This document shows positions 1-5,734 of a DNA stretch of 7,350 nucleotides, one piece after another. The translations under genes were made by a program, and so were the position numbers. Position 1 is the first letter of the stretch, and every line of letters starts with the position of its first letter. This DNA is from an uncultured Polymorphobacter sp. (GTDB lineage Bacteria; Pseudomonadota; Alphaproteobacteria; Sphingomonadales; Sphingomonadaceae), in assembly GCA_937871645.1 (NCBI GenBank), contig CALMPZ010000381.1, positions 1 to 7,350 of the forward strand, written 5' to 3'. Below the pieces are notes generated by a model. It was not told the DNA's origin. It saw only the letters and a program-made list of their open reading frames with translations, and ran no database searches.

Positions 1-22
1 CTGCCCGCCGGAGGCTCTTTTT
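1..22. repeat. Partial GC-rich repeat arm followed by a T-run
   Basis: The first 17 bases, CTGCCCGCCGGAGGCTC, run straight into five T residues (18-22). The reverse complement of 7297-7314 is the same string with one extra T, so this looks like one arm of an intergenic hairpin element whose other arm lies left of the window. With the T-run it would make a good rho-independent terminator for an upstream rightward gene. That reading is inference because the partner arm is not visible. Confidence 0.4.
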
Positions 23-86
23 CCATTCTACCTCTCGACGGCGGTGCATTTCGCTCTATGGTGCGCGCAATTGGAAAAACCAACTT

Positions 87-92
87 GGGAGA
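87..92 (+). promoter_or_regulatory. Ribosome binding site that fixes a GTG start
   Basis: GGGAGA sits five bases before the GTG at 98. An in-frame ATG at 44 has no comparable site before it and would add 18 residues (MHFALWCAQ...) unlike the family's N-terminus. The site therefore supports GTG at 98 as the start of the quinone oxidoreductase. Confidence 0.7.
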
Positions 93-97
93 ATCGC

Positions 98-1075
98 GTG
101 AAGGCTTTGCAGTGCGTGCAACATGGGTTGCCGGAAACCCTCCAGCTCAATGACATTGCCGTGCCCGAACCCGGCAAGAACCAGGTGCGCATCAAGGTGC
201 ATGCCGCCGGCGTCAATTTCCCCGACGTGCTGATCATCCAGAACCTGTATCAGTTCAAACCGCCGTTGCCGTTTTCGCCGGGTGGCGAGGCCGCCGGCGT
301 GGTCGATGCAGTGGGCGAGGGGATCACCGACCTCAAGGTCGGCGACCGCGTCATTGCGATGATCGGCAACGGCGCCATGGCCGAGTATCTGATCGCCAAC
401 CGCCCGCAGGTCATCCCGATGGCCGATGACATGCCGTTCGATGTCGCGAGCGGCTTCACCATGACCTATGGAACCTCGCACCATGCCTTGAAGCAGCGCG
501 CCAACCTCCAGCCCGGTGAAACCGTGCTGGTGCTCGGCGCCTCGGGCGGCGTCGGGCTGACCGCGGTCGAACTCGCCAAGGTCATGGGCGCCAAGGTCAT
601 TGCGGCCGCCTCGACCGACGAGAAGCTGGCGCTGTGCAAGCAGTACGGTGCCGACGAAGTCGTCAACTATTCGAACGACGGCTGGCGCGACGAAATCAAG
701 CGGATGACCGGCGGCAAGGGCGTCGATGTCGTCTATGACCCCGTCGGCGACAAATACGCCGAGCCGGCGTTCCGCTCGATCGCCTGGAACGGCCGCTATC
801 TCGTCGTCGGCTTTGCCGGCGGTCAGATCCCGTCGCTGCCGCTCAACCTGCCGCTGATCAAGGGCGCGTCGATCGTCGGCGTGTTCTGGGGCGCGTTCAC
901 CGCCGCCAATCCCAAGCTGCACCAGGAGAACATGGCGGAGCTGCTGCGCTGGTATTCCGAAGGCAAGCTCAAGCCGCACATTTCGAAGCACTTCACACTC
1001 GCAAAGGGTGCCGAAGCAATCCGCTACCTGATGGACCGCAAGGCCACCGGCAAGGTGGTCATCAACGTCGCCTGA
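98..1075 (+). CDS. NADPH:quinone oxidoreductase family protein (zinc-free MDR)
   Basis: A 325-residue medium-chain dehydrogenase/reductase of the quinone oxidoreductase branch. It is predicted to transfer hydride from NAD(P)H to a quinone or an activated alkene in the cytoplasm. The N-terminal GroES-like domain (about 1-125) has the branch signatures AAGVNFPD (36-43) and PFSPGGEAAG (58-67), with no catalytic-zinc cysteine in the usual place. The Rossmann domain begins with VLVLGASGGVG (143-153), the dinucleotide-binding loop, and ends near KGASIVGVFWG (255-265) before the C-terminal catalytic segment closing with ATGKVVINVA. The length matches the family's usual 320-330 residues. Translation probably starts at GTG 98, where GGGAGA lies five bases upstream. 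The gene stands alone. The true substrate cannot be read from sequence; acrylyl-CoA reductase-like or crotonyl-CoA-type activity is possible. The family call is secure, the physiological role is not. Confidence 0.93.
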   Translation: MKALQCVQHGLPETLQLNDIAVPEPGKNQVRIKVHAAGVNFPDVLIIQNLYQFKPPLPFSPGGEAAGVVDAVGEGITDLKVGDRVIAMIGNGAMAEYLIANRPQVIPMADDMPFDVASGFTMTYGTSHHALKQRANLQPGETVLVLGASGGVGLTAVELAKVMGAKVIAAASTDEKLALCKQYGADEVVNYSNDGWRDEIKRMTGGKGVDVVYDPVGDKYAEPAFRSIAWNGRYLVVGFAGGQIPSLPLNLPLIKGASIVGVFWGAFTAANPKLHQENMAELLRWYSEGKLKPHISKHFTLAKGAEAIRYLMDRKATGKVVINVA

Positions 1076-1105
1076 TCCTCTAACCGCGTTGGCTGTGCTG
1101 CGGCT

Positions 1106-1132
1106 GCCAGGAGCAACTTGCAACGTCCTGGC
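1106..1132 (+). terminator. Candidate hairpin after the quinone oxidoreductase gene
   Basis: GCCAGGA (1106-1112) and TCCTGGC (1126-1132) form a perfect 7-bp stem with a 13-base loop, 30 bases past the stop codon. No T-run follows, so it is at best a weak terminator or a transcript-end processing structure. Confidence 0.35.
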
Positions 1133-1154
1133 CACCGCCTTTGGCGCTGGTCAG

Positions 1155-1179
1155 GGCCATCGCTGTAGCTGGGATGGCC
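1155..1179 (+). terminator. Second candidate hairpin with AT-rich downstream flank
   Basis: GGCCATC (1155-1161) and GATGGCC (1173-1179) form a perfect 7-bp stem with an 11-base loop. It is followed by ATAATATCGGTTTAT, which is AT-rich but not a T-run. It could end the upstream transcript, or act as an operator for the downstream metalloprotease because it also lies at the edge of the likely promoter region. Confidence 0.3.
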
Positions 1180-1199
1180 ATAATATCGGTTTATGGTGA

Positions 1200-1233
1200 T
1201 TTGACAAATTGCATGTTTTTGACATTTGCATAG
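1200..1233 (+). promoter_or_regulatory. AT-rich promoter region with two TTTGACA-TTGCAT copies
   Basis: The block holds TTTGACA-AA-TTGCAT (1200-1214) and TTTGACA-T-TTGCAT (1218-1231), offset by 18 bases. Each copy contains TTGACA, identical to the sigma-70 -35 consensus. No convincing -10 box lies 16-18 bases past either; TAGTAT at 1231-1236 is the closest match but is badly spaced. The sequence is conspicuously AT-rich in a GC-rich window and ends about 45 bases before the metalloprotease start. I read it as the promoter or a tandem operator of that gene. Confidence 0.4.
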
Positions 1234-1264
1234 TATGAACCGCACGGGGCTAAACTTTTTCAAC

Positions 1265-1270
1265 AGGGGA
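1265..1270 (+). promoter_or_regulatory. Ribosome binding site of the metalloprotease
   Basis: AGGGGA lies five bases before GTG 1276 and eight before ATG 1279. Both codons are in the same frame and adjacent, so only one residue is in doubt. ATG 1279 has the more usual spacing and gives a standard signal peptide beginning MRKLLL. Confidence 0.7.
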
Positions 1271-1278
1271 ACATTGTG

Positions 1279-2529
1279 ATGCGCAAACTATTGCTACCTT
1301 TCTTGCTTGCCACATCGGTGCCTGCCATGGCGCAGTCGTATGTCGGCCACGTTCATACAGCCAGCTGCAATCACCAATCGGTCGACGACCAGGGAACGCT
1401 GACGCTCGAAAGTAGCAGCCTTTATGCGCCGCAGCAGTCGCTGGGCAGTTCGATCGTGTCGGGCGGCATGACCTTCGTTCTCAATGATCTCGGCGGCGTC
1501 GGCGTCGGCACGCAGGCCCGCGCCGGCTTCGAAGCCGCGGCGGCGATGTGGTCGAAGTTCCTGAAGGATCCGATCACCATCAATCTTGACGTGAAATTTT
1601 CAACGCTTGGACCGAACATTCTCGGCTCGACCGGCTCGACGACCAACACCATCAACTACGGCGGTCTGGCGCAATTGCTTGCTGCGGATGCGAAGTCGAT
1701 ATTCGATCAGGCTGCGGTTGCGTCACTACAGGGTGGCACCGCACTGACCTTCGTATCGAATGAGCCGCCGGTTTCGGGGGCCATCGACTCGACACTGCGC
1801 TTCCTTGACAACAACGGCAGCTTTGACAATCTGAACAACAATATCAACACTGCGCAGGTCAAGGCACTCGGGCTCAATCCGGTCTACAATCCCACGACCA
1901 ACGCCGGTGGCCGTGACGGTTCGGTGTCGTTCAGCGACGCTTTCAGCTGGGATTTCGATCCGAGCGATGGAATCACCGCTGGCTCGTTCGATTTTGTCGG
2001 TGTTGCTGCGCATGAAATCGGCCATGCACTTGGCTTCCGTTCGGGTGTCGACACAGCCGACGTCAATGCACTGCCGGGCGTGGCTCTGCCCGGTCGTCGC
2101 GGCCTCAACAATATTGCATGGGGAACGGTCAACGACTTGTATCGTTATGGCTCGTTCAACGGCAGCCAGACGCTTGACTGGTCGGTCGGCGGCACGCCCT
2201 GCTATTCGCTCAATGCTGGCCGTAATTGCATCGCGCTGCTTTCGACCGGTTCGCTGAATGGCGATCTGCGGCAGGCCAGCCATTGGAAGGACGATACGCT
2301 GCTCAACATCTCGCCGCCGATCGGTATCATGGATCCGACCGCCAGCGGCCCCGGCAGCGTGCGCCCGTTGATGAAGATTTCGAAGTATGACCTCATCGCC
2401 TTTGATGCGATGGGCTATGACTTGGCCGTTCCCGAACCTGCCAGCTGGGCGATGATGATCGCCGGCTTTGGCATGATCGGCGGTGCGCTGCGCCGTCGCC
2501 GGTTTGTCTCGGCACCTGGACACGCCTGA
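1279..2529 (+). CDS. Secreted metzincin-like metalloprotease with PEPxxWA-CTERM tail
   Basis: A 416-residue exported protein. Residues 1-18 form a signal peptide (basic MRK, hydrophobic core, AMA before QS). The centre carries HEIGHALGF (245-253), the HExxH zinc motif with E246 as probable general base, and a Met-turn-like GIMDPT (349-354). Both fit a metzincin fold. The canonical third histidine, expected at 255, is Ser; D258 is a candidate replacement ligand. A cysteine pair at 308 and 317 may form a disulfide after export. The C-terminus has PEPASWAMM (385-393), a short hydrophobic helix and RRRR (405-408). This is the alphaproteobacterial PEP-CTERM sorting signal, processed by an exosortase that is not in this window. 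The whole plan matches the PEP-CTERM-linked metalloprotease family I know as NF038122, typically about 400 residues. Likely role: surface-retained or released proteolysis. Substrate unknown. An alternative start is GTG 1276, adding one residue. Confidence 0.88.
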   Translation: MRKLLLPFLLATSVPAMAQSYVGHVHTASCNHQSVDDQGTLTLESSSLYAPQQSLGSSIVSGGMTFVLNDLGGVGVGTQARAGFEAAAAMWSKFLKDPITINLDVKFSTLGPNILGSTGSTTNTINYGGLAQLLAADAKSIFDQAAVASLQGGTALTFVSNEPPVSGAIDSTLRFLDNNGSFDNLNNNINTAQVKALGLNPVYNPTTNAGGRDGSVSFSDAFSWDFDPSDGITAGSFDFVGVAAHEIGHALGFRSGVDTADVNALPGVALPGRRGLNNIAWGTVNDLYRYGSFNGSQTLDWSVGGTPCYSLNAGRNCIALLSTGSLNGDLRQASHWKDDTLLNISPPIGIMDPTASGPGSVRPLMKISKYDLIAFDAMGYDLAVPEPASWAMMIAGFGMIGGALRRRRFVSAPGHA

Positions 2530-2540
2530 TCGCCTGTTGT

Positions 2541-2574
2541 GGTGATGACCCCGGCAACGGCTTGGGTCATCACC
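2541..2574. terminator. Bidirectional hairpin between convergent genes
   Basis: GGTGATGACCC (2541-2551) and GGGTCATCACC (2564-2574) are perfect 11-bp inverted arms around a 12-base loop. It lies 11 bases after the metalloprotease stop and 28 bases beyond the end of the leftward operon, so it can serve both. Neither strand shows a T-run after the stem. It is probably a terminator or transcript-end stabiliser, not a textbook rho-independent site. Confidence 0.6.
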
Positions 2575-2602
2575 GCACAGGACCAAAGCGGCCCCGCTGC
2601 GC

Positions 2603-2938
2603 TCAGGGGCGCGGCAGCATCGTGAAGCGGAACTCGGCGATCTTGCCGGGCGCGAGGTCGAACGATCGCGCGCCCGACAGCCCGAACGATTTGCCCGCAC
2701 CGACCACGGCGGCAACGCGGCTGCCATTGGCATCGACGACATCGAGCACGGCGGTCGGGGCGCTGTCATCGCGGACAATGACCTCGATGGTGTCGGCCTG
2801 CGACTGGTTGCCTGCATCGTCGACCACGACCAGGCTGAAGTGATGGCGGCCGGGCGGCAGCGGGTTCGCCAGATCGATATCGACCTTGACCAGCGGGGTG
2901 TTGCTGACCACCGGCACATTGGGTGTGAACTTCGCCAT
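2603..2938 (-). CDS. Small leaderless Ig/PKD-like beta-sandwich protein, function unknown
   Basis: A 111-residue protein that I cannot assign to a named family. Residues about 15-58 read like an Ig-like strand series: PLPPGRHHFSLVVVDDAGNQS, then a DTIEVIVRDDSAPTAVLD junction (49-66). Residues about 61-108 resemble a PKD-type module, with GKSFGLSGARSFD (82-94) followed by LAPGKIAEFRFTML (95-108). Such modules normally lie in large secreted proteins. Here there is no signal peptide, membrane segment or cysteine, so it is predicted cytoplasmic unless exported by an unusual route. It is the last gene of the pgsA-moaD-moaE operon, 14 bases after moaE, with a strong binding site AGGGAG (2947-2952) directly abutting the moaE stop TAA. 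Codon use matches its neighbours, so it appears to be a genuine gene. The context suggests co-transcription with moaE but gives no mechanistic role. Confidence 0.75.
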   Translation of the reverse strand: MAKFTPNVPVVSNTPLVKVDIDLANPLPPGRHHFSLVVVDDAGNQSQADTIEVIVRDDSAPTAVLDVVDANGSRVAAVVGAGKSFGLSGARSFDLAPGKIAEFRFTMLPRP

Positions 2939-2946
2939 CGTCGTTG

Positions 2947-2952
2947 CTCCCT
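2947..2952 (-). promoter_or_regulatory. Strong ribosome binding site abutting the moaE stop
   Basis: Read on the minus strand, AGGGAG follows immediately after the moaE TAA stop and is eight bases before the ATG at 2938. It is the best Shine-Dalgarno match in this operon. It shows that the small downstream gene is translated in its own right and does not depend only on coupling to moaE. Confidence 0.7.
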
Positions 2953-3405
2953 TTAGTCCCAGCGCGCCGCCGCTGCATCGTCGCCGGCCTGAGCTTCGAC
3001 CCAGCGCGCTTGCCCGCCGGCCTCTTCGCGCTTCCAGAACGGCGCCCTGGTCTTGAGCCAGTCCATCAGGAACGCCGCCGCCTCGAACGCCGCCGCGCGG
3101 TGCGCCGACGCGACCGCGACCAGAACGATCTCGTCGCCGGGCAGCAGCCGGCCGTGGCGGTGGATGACGGTGCCGCCCTGCAACGGCCAGCGCTGAGCGG
3201 CCTCTGCGGCAATGGCGGCGAGCGCCTTGGCAGTCATCGCCGGATAATGGTCGAGCGTCATCGCCTCGACCGATGCGCCGTGGCTGAAGTCGCGGACAAA
3301 GCCGGTGAAGGTCACGACCGCGCCGATATCGGTGCGTCCTGCCGATAGCGCGGCAATTTCGGCGGCGGTGTCGAACGGCTCGGCCTGGACCCGCGTCGAA
3401 ATCAT
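2953..3405 (-). CDS. moaE: Molybdopterin synthase catalytic subunit MoaE
   Basis: Large subunit of molybdopterin synthase, which with thiocarboxylated MoaD converts cyclic pyranopterin monophosphate to molybdopterin in the cytoplasm. The 150 residues equal the usual family length and recall E. coli MoaE along most of the chain: GAVVTFTGFVRD (28-39), LDHYPAMT (51-58), VIHRHGRLLPGDEI (80-93), ASAHRAAAFEA (99-109) and DWLKTRAPFWKRE (115-127). K118 and K125 correspond to the two active-site lysines (K119 and K126 in E. coli), and R38, H102 and R103 match conserved pocket residues. The start ATG lies one base after the moaD stop, so the two subunits are translationally coupled, as expected for a heterotetrameric enzyme. 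Nothing is missing, and the gene should be functional. Confidence 0.97.
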   Translation of the reverse strand: MISTRVQAEPFDTAAEIAALSAGRTDIGAVVTFTGFVRDFSHGASVEAMTLDHYPAMTAKALAAIAAEAAQRWPLQGGTVIHRHGRLLPGDEIVLVAVASAHRAAAFEAAAFLMDWLKTRAPFWKREEAGGQARWVEAQAGDDAAAARWD

Positions 3406-3406
3406 C

Positions 3407-3661
3407 TCAGCCGCCCGTCACCGGCGGAAAAACCGCGACCTCGTCGGCCGGGCCAACAGGGGTATAGTCGTCGGCGAATTCCTGATTGACCGCAACGCGC
3501 AACCGGCTGCGGTCAGCGAGTGCTGCAGCATGTGCGGGCGAGCGCGACGCCAGCCAGTCAAGCAACTCGCCGACGGTGGCAATCGATACCGGCAACGCAA
3601 TTTCCTCGCCGTCCTTGCCGAGTTTTTCGCGCACCCAGGAAAAATACAGCAGCTGCGTCAT
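3407..3661 (-). CDS. moaD: Molybdopterin synthase sulfur carrier subunit MoaD
   Basis: Small ubiquitin-like subunit of molybdopterin synthase. Its C-terminal glycine is adenylated by MoeB and converted to a thiocarboxylate that donates sulfur to the MoaE active site. The 84-residue length is typical. The N-terminus MTQLLYFSWVREKLG and the C-terminal FPPVTGG (78-84) are diagnostic, with the terminal Gly-Gly intact. The start codon overlaps the pgsA stop in an ATGA arrangement (3658-3661), and the stop is one base before the moaE start, so translation of all three is probably coupled. MoeB and the other Moa proteins are not in this window. Confidence 0.97.
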   Translation of the reverse strand: MTQLLYFSWVREKLGKDGEEIALPVSIATVGELLDWLASRSPAHAAALADRSRLRVAVNQEFADDYTPVGPADEVAVFPPVTGG

Positions 3662-4218
3662 GACATGTGCTTCAGGCCGACGCGCAGATAGTCATAGCCG
3701 GTCACCGCGGTCAGTCCGGCGGCGAGCCACAGGCTGACCAGCCCGATCTGCAGCGCCGGCAGCCACGGCGCCAGCACCGGCGTGGCGCCCGCCAGCAGCA
3801 GTGCGCTCAGTGCAATCATCTGGAACGCCGTCTTCCATTTGGCGAGCTGGCTGACCGGCACCGAAACCTGCAGCCCCGCCAGATATTCGCGCAGGCCCGA
3901 TACGGTGATTTCGCGGAGCAGGATGACCAGTGCCGGGATCACCGCCCAGCCGTGAATCGTGCCGGTATGCACCAGCATGACGATGGTCGCGGCGACCATG
4001 ATCTTGTCGGCAATCGGATCGAGAAACACGCCGAGCTTCGACACGGTGCCCTGGCTGCGCGCCAGATAGCCATCGAGATAGTCGGTCGCTGCCGCCACGC
4101 CGAACAGCACGAACGCCGCCAGATGGCCGATCCAGCCCGAATCCCACAGCAGCAGCACCAGAAACGGCACCGCAAGGATGCGGCTCAATGTCAAAATGTT
4201 GGGCAGGCTGGACAACAT
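3658..4218 (-). CDS. pgsA: CDP-diacylglycerol--glycerol-3-phosphate 3-phosphatidyltransferase PgsA
   Basis: Integral inner-membrane enzyme that makes phosphatidylglycerol phosphate from CDP-diacylglycerol and glycerol 3-phosphate, the committed step to phosphatidylglycerol and cardiolipin. The complete CDP-alcohol phosphotransferase motif is present: D46, D49-G50, A53-R54, G63, D67 and D71, which bind the two metal ions and the CDP moiety. The N-terminus MLSSLPNILTLSRI is typical of PgsA, several hydrophobic segments follow (about 13-25, 32-45, 73-87, 90-104, 132-147 and 157-172), and 186 residues is the usual size. It is the first gene of the leftward operon with moaD and moaE. The order pgsA-moaD-moaE is one I know from other alphaproteobacteria, often behind uvrC; here the gene upstream is a divergent nitroreductase instead. 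No strong binding site precedes the ATG at 4218. Confidence 0.96.
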   Translation of the reverse strand: MLSSLPNILTLSRILAVPFLVLLLWDSGWIGHLAAFVLFGVAAATDYLDGYLARSQGTVSKLGVFLDPIADKIMVAATIVMLVHTGTIHGWAVIPALVILLREITVSGLREYLAGLQVSVPVSQLAKWKTAFQMIALSALLLAGATPVLAPWLPALQIGLVSLWLAAGLTAVTGYDYLRVGLKHMS

Positions 4219-4271
4219 GCACCGTTGTTAGGCTATTGGGGGGCAACGCTCAACCAGCATGGACAGTCAAA
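4219..4271. promoter_or_regulatory. Divergent promoter region between pgsA and the nitroreductase gene
   Basis: Only 53 bases separate the two divergent starts, so promoters for both must lie here or inside the coding ends. A G-run (4238-4243) is flanked by CGTTG (4223-4227) and CAACG (4244-4248), a weak inverted pair. No clear -35/-10 pair is visible on either strand. Confidence 0.4.
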
Positions 4272-4937
4272 ATGAAAGTAAGCGAAGCCCTCGAAAGCCG
4301 GAAATCGGTGCGTGCCTTTACCAATGCCCCGGTTGACCCCGCCGTCATCCGGCGCGTGCTGGCGACCGCATCGCGGGCGCCGTCGGGCGGCAATGTCCAG
4401 CCGTGGCATGTCGATGTCGTCGGCGGTGCCGAGCTCGAAGCGCTCAAGGCGGAGGTCCGCGAGGCCATCGCCAAGGGCGCGCAGACCCCCGAATATGCCA
4501 TCTACCCCGACGGCCTGAGTGAGCCCTACAAATCGCGCCGCTTCGGCATCGGCGAGGCGATGTACGCTGCGCTCGGCGTGCCGCGTGAAGACAAGGCGGG
4601 CCGGATGAAGTGGTTCATGCGCAATTTCGCGTTCTTCGACGCGCCGGTGGCGCTGTTCACCACCGTGGCGCGCACGATGGGCCCGCCGCAGTGGAGCGAC
4701 CTCGGCATGTTCCTGCAATCGGTGATGCTGATGCTGCGCGAGGAAGGGCTCGACAGCTGCGCGCAGGAATGCTGGGCGATCTATCCCGAAACCATCCGCG
4801 GTTTCCTCGGTACGCCGACCGAACGCATGCTGTTCTGCGGCATGGCAATCGGCCATGCCGACACCAGCGCGCCGGTCAACACGCTGCACAGTGCGCGCGC
4901 GCCGATCGAGGAGTTCGCGCACTTCCGCGGGATTTAG
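4272..4937 (+). CDS. Nitroreductase family protein (FMN-dependent)
   Basis: A 221-residue flavoprotein of the nitroreductase superfamily, predicted to reduce nitroaromatics, quinones or similar acceptors with NAD(P)H in the cytoplasm. The FMN-phosphate contact SRKSVRAF (9-16), the loop [12 protein letters not shown] (35-46), the helix [23 protein letters not shown] (begins 141) and the late CGMAIGHAD (189-197) follow the family order. An in-frame ATG at 4188 would add 28 residues antisense to the start of pgsA and unlike the family's N-terminus, so ATG 4272 is preferred although only a weak GGA precedes it. The gene is divergent from pgsA and convergent with the glutathione transferase, with the two stop codons overlapping. 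Substrate unknown. Confidence 0.93.
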   Translation: MKVSEALESRKSVRAFTNAPVDPAVIRRVLATASRAPSGGNVQPWHVDVVGGAELEALKAEVREAIAKGAQTPEYAIYPDGLSEPYKSRRFGIGEAMYAALGVPREDKAGRMKWFMRNFAFFDAPVALFTTVARTMGPPQWSDLGMFLQSVMLMLREEGLDSCAQECWAIYPETIRGFLGTPTERMLFCGMAIGHADTSAPVNTLHSARAPIEEFAHFRGI

Positions 4938-5611
4938 GGCTTCCCCAACTCGACAATCGTCCGCGCCTTGTCGGCGAAGTCCTTGGCGTCGGTGCCGGTG
5001 CGCTTCGCCGTCGGCTCGGGCACCAATATGCCGCGCTGCACCGCCGGCCGTGCGGCAATCGTCGCGAGCCAGCGTTCGAGATGCGGCAGGCCGCTAGTTT
5101 CGATGCCCGACCAGCTGTGTGTCCGCACCCAGCACCAGTTGGCGATATCGGCGATACTGTAATCGCCCGCCAGAAACTCGCCCTTGGCGAGCTGCGTATC
5201 GAGCACGCCGAACAACCGCCGGCCCTCGCCCTGGTAGCGCGCAATCGCGGCGGGGATCTTCTCGGGGAAATAGCGGAAGAATACATTGGCCTGCCCCATC
5301 ATCGGGCCGATGCCGCCCATCTGGAACATCAGCCACTGGATGACCTTGCTGCGGCCCTGCACGTCGGCGGGAAGGAATTTGCCATATTTTTCGGCGAGAT
5401 AAATCATCATCGCGCCCGATTCGAACACCGCAAACCCGTCATCGGTGAGCGCCGGGATGCGGCCATTGGGGCAGATGTCGAGGAACCACTGCTGCTTTTG
5501 CTCGCCCTTCATCAGGTCGATCTTGTAGACCTCGTACGGCACGCCGAGCTCTTCGAGCAGCACCGACACCTTGTAGCCGTTGGGCGTCGCCGCCGTGTAA
5601 AGCTTGATCAT
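4934..5611 (-). CDS. yfcG: Nu-class glutathione transferase, YfcG-like disulfide oxidoreductase
   Basis: A 225-residue cytosolic glutathione transferase. The thioredoxin-like domain (about 1-80) starts [15 protein letters not shown]. The TPNG(H/Y)K stretch (9-14) is the hallmark of the YfcG/YghU Nu class, in which a Thr/Asn pair, not Tyr or Cys, contacts glutathione and the enzyme acts as a glutathione-dependent disulfide-bond reductase. [11 protein letters not shown] (47-57) holds the cis-proline, and [14 protein letters not shown] (64-77) holds the glutathione gamma-glutamyl contact. The helical domain has [11 protein letters not shown] (97-107) and the capping box YSIADIANW (151-159). About 20 extra C-terminal residues extend beyond the E. 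coli YfcG length. ATG 5611 is preferred over an upstream in-frame ATG at 5683 because GGGGA (5619-5623, minus strand) lies seven bases before it. The gene converges on the nitroreductase with overlapping stops. Confidence 0.92.
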   Translation of the reverse strand: MIKLYTAATPNGYKVSVLLEELGVPYEVYKIDLMKGEQKQQWFLDICPNGRIPALTDDGFAVFESGAMMIYLAEKYGKFLPADVQGRSKVIQWLMFQMGGIGPMMGQANVFFRYFPEKIPAAIARYQGEGRRLFGVLDTQLAKGEFLAGDYSIADIANWCWVRTHSWSGIETSGLPHLERWLATIAARPAVQRGILVPEPTAKRTGTDAKDFADKARTIVELGKP

Positions 5612-5734
5612 GGTCGCATCCCCGGGCGCGGCCCCCATGCCCCGCGGCGCAATCCTGCCAGACAAAATGCGGTTGTGCCACACCCCGCGCGCGTGCTTTG
5701 TCGGTGCAATACGCCAGCCTTGTGAAAGTTCCCC
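5612..5734. promoter_or_regulatory. Divergent spacer between yfcG-like gene and S10 peptidase
   Basis: This 123-base spacer must supply promoters in both directions. The minus side holds the ribosome binding site GGGGA at 5619-5623. The plus side has only a weak GAAAG (5724-5728), six bases before the peptidase ATG. I see no convincing -35/-10 pair, inverted repeat or small gene. Confidence 0.4.

Noticed and set aside
56..1135. A 359-codon open frame on the minus strand across the quinone oxidoreductase gene
   Set aside because: It is a shadow frame of a clearly recognisable gene in GC-rich DNA. Its translation is rich in Arg, His, Gly and Ala, has no recognisable motif and lacks a good ribosome binding site.
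1201..1236. A standard sigma-70 promoter made from TTGACA and TAGTAT
   Set aside because: TAGTAT lies 24 bases after the first TTGACA and 6 after the second, both outside the working spacing, so I kept only a general regulatory call.
1726..2919. A 397-codon minus-strand frame spanning the metalloprotease 3' half and the small operon gene
   Set aside because: It covers the convergent hairpin and two real genes in other frames, and its translation is low-complexity Arg/Ser/Thr without domains.
3005..3030. Resemblance of a stretch inside moaE to the GC-rich repeat arm at the window ends
   Set aside because: It shares only TGCCCGCCGG and a nearby CTCTTC, lies in conserved coding sequence, and is explained by the moaE codons.
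4610..5725. A 371-codon plus-strand frame running through the nitroreductase end and the glutathione transferase
   Set aside because: It crosses two well-supported genes on opposite strands. Its Arg/His-rich translation is typical of a shadow frame.
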